DNA of 9,611 bases from an uncultured Bacteroidota bacterium (lineage in GTDB: Bacteria > Bacteroidota > Bacteroidia > Flavobacteriales > Flavobacteriaceae). The notes under the pieces are model-generated. The model saw only the letters and a program-made list of their open reading frames with translations. It was not told the origin of the DNA and ran no database searches. Both the position numbers and the translations under genes were made by a program. The stretch is taken from the NCBI GenBank assembly GCA_903879875.1, contig CAIRNC010000360.1:1-9611 (forward strand), read 5' to 3'. Below are positions 6,702-9,611 of the stretch, piece after piece. Every line of letters begins with the position of its first letter. The stretch's first letter is position 1.

Positions 6702-6742
6702 AAGCATCAACTACTTCTTTTAAATGTAGTTGGTGCTTTTTT
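6702..6742 (+). terminator. Rho-independent terminator after the prolyl oligopeptidase gene
   Basis: The arms AAGCATCAACTAC (6702-6714) and GTAGTTGGTGCTT (6726-6738) pair at 13 positions including one wobble, around an 11-base loop, and run into six Ts (6737-6742). It begins 26 bases after the stop. GTTGGTGCT is repeated immediately after the T tract (6744-6752), so a second, competing right arm exists. Confidence 0.85.
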
Positions 6743-6818
6743 GTTGGTGCTACTTTTCCTCTTGAAATTAAAACAGCTGTTTTTTGTTGGATTGTAAACG
6801 GTTTTTTTGTAGAATTTC

Positions 6819-6967
6819 ATGACTTTACTTAACTAATACCAAAAGAAAAACTTGCCACAGATTTCACGGATTTCACCCATTTTTTAAAGGTTTATTTTTA
6901 AAATCTGTCAGAATCTTTTTAATCTGTGGCTATAAATAAAGTATTGGTATAAGTTAAAGATAGTCAT
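6819..6967. repeat. Nested inverted-repeat element, MITE-like or dispersed intergenic repeat
   Basis: Terminal arms 6819-6840 and 6946-6967 are inverted repeats with 18 of 22 positions matching; the inner 12 bases match at 11 of 12. Inside them GCCACAGATT (6854-6863) and AATCTGTGGC (6921-6930) form a second, perfect 10-bp inverted repeat. The interior has short direct repeats, GATTTCAC at 6860-6867 and 6869-6876, and AATCTGT at 6902-6908 and 6921-6927. The whole 149-bp unit carries no ORF and lies between the ends of two convergent genes. It could be a small non-autonomous mobile element or a dispersed repeat that folds as a long hairpin and stops convergent transcription. I see no convincing target-site duplication. 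The rest of 6677-6997 holds the peptidase terminator and, on the minus strand, a doubtful 45-codon stretch. Confidence 0.6.
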
Positions 6968-6997
6968 ATTGTCTTAAATCAACCAATTATCATTGTC

Positions 6998-9574
6998 CTA
7001 CTCCTTCATAAATTTTTCAGTAGCACTGCCTTTGTCGGAGGTTATTTTTAAGAAATAATTTCCTGTTTTCAAGCTAGAAACATCAATAGTATTCATGTTT
7101 TGAGCGTTTGGAATGGCTAATATTACTTGTCCTAATAGATTGTAAATGGTCATTGAATGCACTTCAATAGTAGATTTAGTACTGATGTTCAACACGTTTT
7201 TGGCTGGGTTGGGATACAACGTAAAATAGTTATTGAATTCAAAATCTTGTGTTGCCAATGCTTGAACGGTTGTTGTAGCCGTATTGGTAATAATTGGAAA
7301 ATTATAATCAAAATAGATACTCGCCGTGTTACTGAAGGTGTTGCCTAAAACTAAAGTAGGTTTGGTTTTGATTTTAAATGCTACATAACCGGTGTTAGTG
7401 CCTGCAGTAAAAGGCAAGTTGATGTTTTGGAATACAAACTCTGCTTGGTTGGTGTTGGTGATTCTAGTGGTGTAAGTAGCGCTTCCACTTTCTGGGATAA
7501 GGGTTGCAATATCAAATTTGGTGGTATCTATCATGTCTTTTACCACAATGTTTTGGGCGTTGGCCGTACCATCATTCTCAAAACGGATGAGGTAATGCAC
7601 AAAGTCACCCACTTTGGCTGGTGCTATGGTATTGCCTTCTAAACACACTTTTTCGTTCGGGTCGAAGGCGTTCACAACGGTTTGGTTGTAGGCAAAAGTA
7701 TTGTCTGAAGGCGTTGTTTCGGTAGCTGTGCTTGAAATAGTAGTGACATAATTCAAAACATCGCCCCCATTTACAGCAGGTGTTTCAGTTGGTGCATTAA
7801 CATTCAAAGTAAACACTATTTCTCTTGTTTCAAACGGATGCATGTTGCTAAAATTCCAACTCAAGGCGTTTAACACTTGTGTTGTAACTGCGGGGTTTGC
7901 CGAAACCAAATCTAAAACCGCCTCGTTGAAAGTGAGATTGACACTACCCGATTGGGTTTGATTGCCTTTGTTTTTATAGACTAATTTATAATCGGCATCA
8001 AAACCCGGACGTGCTCTGTTAATTGGCATAATTATTACCTCTAAATCAGGATGTGAACCATTGGCAGTAACACAAAAATCTTGTACAAAAGGACTAGCTG
8101 TGGTTGGAAAAGTAACTGTTGCAGAAGTAGGAGACACATTAAAATAGCTTATTTTTTCCAGAACAGGGGAGAAAGTGTGTGTTCCAACTAAAACAGGTAA
8201 AGTATAATTTCCTGTGACATTAGAAATTAAATTTCCTGAATTAGTGCCGTCTGAAAAGGCTAATTTTAAATTGGGAATAAAAACATCATTTGCACCACAA
8301 CCGTTATTGTTAATGTCATATTTACTATTACCTTGAATAGTATAAAAAGTGCCTCCTGGTGTGAAGGAACAATAGGAGTTGACTTGACAATTGACATAAC
8401 CACTTAGAGTAATTGCGTTTTGTATATCGGCAAATTGAAAATTATCGGCGCAGATGTAATGTAGATTAGGATTGCCTGAAAAGTCGAAAAAAGTTTCATT
8501 TGAACCATTTTTCATCAACAAGGTGCTAAGTTGGTTATTGGGGCAAGTCAATTGTGTAAGAATTGCTGAATCACTCACATCTAAGCTATGAATTTGATTA
8601 TTACTGCAAGATAATATTTTAAGATTAGTCAACCCGCTCAAATTTAAACTAGGAAGTTGATTATTATCGCAAGACAAAGATTGAAGATTAGTTAAACTAC
8701 TTAAATCTATACTTGGAAGTTGATTATAACGGCAATCTAAAAATTTAAGATTAGTCAATCCACTCACATTTAAACCAGGAAGTTGGTTATCACTGCAACT
8801 TAAACTTTGAAGAATAGTTAAACTACTCACATTCAAACTAGGAAGTTGATTATCATCGCAATATAAATATTGAAGATTAGTTAAACTACTCACATCTATA
8901 CTTGGAAGTTGATTATAACGGCAATCTAAAAGTCCAAGATTAGTCAAACCACTTACATTTAAACTAGAAAGTTGGTTTGAATTGCAAATTAATCGTGTAA
9001 GATTAGTCAATCCACTCACATTTAAACTAGGAAGTTGATTAAATTCGCATTTTAAATATTCAAGATTAGTCAAACCACTGACATTTAAACTAGGGAGTTG
9101 GTTGTTTTCACAACATAAAATTTGAAGTTCAATTAAACCGCTCACATTTAAACTAGGGAGTTGATTGTTATTGCATTCTAAATCGTGAAGATTAATCGAC
9201 CCGCTCACATTTAAAGTTGTAATTACATTATAATTGCATTTTAAAACTAAAAGATTTAAGAACGATTCAACACCTGTCATGTTTACTATTGTTCCATTTA
9301 CATAGTAAGTTCCGCTTACATCAAGAAATTTAATCGCTAAAGCTTCACTCACTTGAATTTCGCCATCGTTATTGGTATCTATTTTATCATAACTGTTTAC
9401 TGACCAAGAATCATAATATTGGATGTAATAAGGTGTTTGTGTTGAAGCAATTTGGTTTGTAGGACTAGCCGACAACAACTTCGCTTTAAAAGCAGCATCA
9501 GGAATGTTAATAATCTGTGCTTTTCCAACGAAAGTGCATAATAAAACAAGGGCTAGGGTGTAGAACTTTTTCAT
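6998..9574 (-). CDS. Secreted leucine-rich repeat protein with T9SS type A sorting domain
   Basis: This encodes an 858-residue exported protein. ATG at 9574-9572 starts a signal peptide (MKKFYTLALVLLCTFVGKAQ); the TTG two codons upstream is unnecessary. In order: an N-terminal region with a complete EF-hand-like calcium loop (D66, N68, D70, E72, I73, E77); twelve 21-residue leucine-rich repeats (about 107-358) of the type LxxLxCxxNQLPSLNVSGLTN; a region opening YDINNNGCGANDVF (419-432) that resembles SdrD-B/prealbumin-like beta domains; a flavobacterial conserved domain (DUF7619-like, about 505-770) with AFDPNEKVCLEG and IYFDYNFPI; and a C-terminal sorting domain (about 783-858) starting YFTLYPNPAKNVLNIS and ending in KFMKE. 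The T9SS would export it and attach it to the surface or release it. Adhesion or protein binding is the usual guess for such proteins; the ligand is unknown. Just upstream, TATCTTTA (9611-9604) is a one-mismatch -7 element. Confidence 0.93.
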   Translation of the reverse strand: MKKFYTLALVLLCTFVGKAQIINIPDAAFKAKLLSASPTNQIASTQTPYYIQYYDSWSVNSYDKIDTNNDGEIQVSEALAIKFLDVSGTYYVNGTIVNMTGVESFLNLLVLKCNYNVITTLNVSGSINLHDLECNNNQLPSLNVSGLIELQILCCENNQLPSLNVSGLTNLEYLKCEFNQLPSLNVSGLTNLTRLICNSNQLSSLNVSGLTNLGLLDCRYNQLPSIDVSSLTNLQYLYCDDNQLPSLNVSSLTILQSLSCSDNQLPGLNVSGLTNLKFLDCRYNQLPSIDLSSLTNLQSLSCDNNQLPSLNLSGLTNLKILSCSNNQIHSLDVSDSAILTQLTCPNNQLSTLLMKNGSNETFFDFSGNPNLHYICADNFQFADIQNAITLSGYVNCQVNSYCSFTPGGTFYTIQGNSKYDINNNGCGANDVFIPNLKLAFSDGTNSGNLISNVTGNYTLPVLVGTHTFSPVLEKISYFNVSPTSATVTFPTTASPFVQDFCVTANGSHPDLEVIIMPINRARPGFDADYKLVYKNKGNQTQSGSVNLTFNEAVLDLVSANPAVTTQVLNALSWNFSNMHPFETREIVFTLNVNAPTETPAVNGGDVLNYVTTISSTATETTPSDNTFAYNQTVVNAFDPNEKVCLEGNTIAPAKVGDFVHYLIRFENDGTANAQNIVVKDMIDTTKFDIATLIPESGSATYTTRITNTNQAEFVFQNINLPFTAGTNTGYVAFKIKTKPTLVLGNTFSNTASIYFDYNFPIITNTATTTVQALATQDFEFNNYFTLYPNPAKNVLNISTKSTIEVHSMTIYNLLGQVILAIPNAQNMNTIDVSSLKTGNYFLKITSDKGSATEKFMKE
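8501..9256 (-). repeat. Array of twelve 63-bp LRR-coding repeats with a 189-bp higher-order repeat
   Basis: Twelve consecutive 63-bp units encode 21-residue leucine-rich repeats with no insertion or deletion between them. Every unit has a cysteine at the same place: residues 113, 134, 155 and so on in steps of 21 to 344. Within the array a three-unit block is duplicated: residues 218-280 (8735-8923) and 281-343 (8546-8734). A 38-bp stretch at 8894-8931 recurs identically at 8705-8742, exactly 189 bp away. The array grew by tandem duplication of single units and of a three-unit block, and such DNA can change copy number by slippage or recombination. Confidence 0.9.
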
Positions 9575-9611
9575 AAACAAGTAGGTGTTAAAAATTTATG
9601 GGCTAAAGATA

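Noticed and set aside
7157..7642. Plus-strand open frames opposite the LRR protein gene
   Set aside because: They are antisense to conserved DUF7619-like and sorting-domain coding sequence and show no domain of their own.
8501..9256. Regular 63-bp repeats as a possible CRISPR array
   Set aside because: The repeats are continuous with one long open frame, encode leucine-rich repeats, and have no unique spacers.

Overview
This AT-rich window most likely comes from a member of the Flavobacteriaceae (Bacteroidota), probably Flavobacterium or a close relative. Four things point there: a type IX secretion (T9SS) C-terminal sorting domain on a leucine-rich repeat protein, a flavobacterial-type secreted prolyl endopeptidase, TAnnTTTG-type -7 promoter elements without clear Shine-Dalgarno sites, and a bacilliredoxin of the YphP/YqiW (BrxA/BrxB) family. 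The genus is an inference, because the window has no rRNA or other marker gene.

Layout. Bases 1-281 hold a doubtful 53-codon ORF and a good promoter. Next comes a bacilliredoxin gene (282-692) closed by a perfect 15-bp terminator hairpin (711-746). Bases 830-4279 hold three same-strand genes: a small membrane or exported protein with a CNGKCHLM motif, a lipoprotein with Met/His/Cys clusters and a YtkA/FixH-like C-terminal region, and a TonB-dependent receptor. A strong stem-loop sits between the last two. Bases 4280-4567 are intergenic, with a palindromic repeat and a promoter. Bases 4568-6676 encode an S9A prolyl oligopeptidase with an intact catalytic triad, followed by a terminator. Bases 6677-6997 are intergenic and carry a roughly 150-bp nested inverted-repeat element. 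Bases 6998-9574, on the minus strand, encode an 858-residue secreted LRR protein with a T9SS sorting domain.

How the genes work together. The most interesting part is 830-4279. The receptor carries a CxxxM motif in its plug (C98/M102) and an HxM motif in its barrel (H286/M288). This is the same ligand pattern, with almost the same separation, as the copper site described for Pseudomonas OprC. With the Met/His-rich lipoprotein and the Cys/His/Met-bearing small protein, it suggests a flavobacterial copper acquisition locus. In this model a probably surface-exposed lipoprotein takes the place that SusD or HmuY has beside a TonB-dependent channel. That role is inferred from motifs and gene order and is not proven here. 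The bacilliredoxin, the peptidase and the LRR protein look like independent transcription units.
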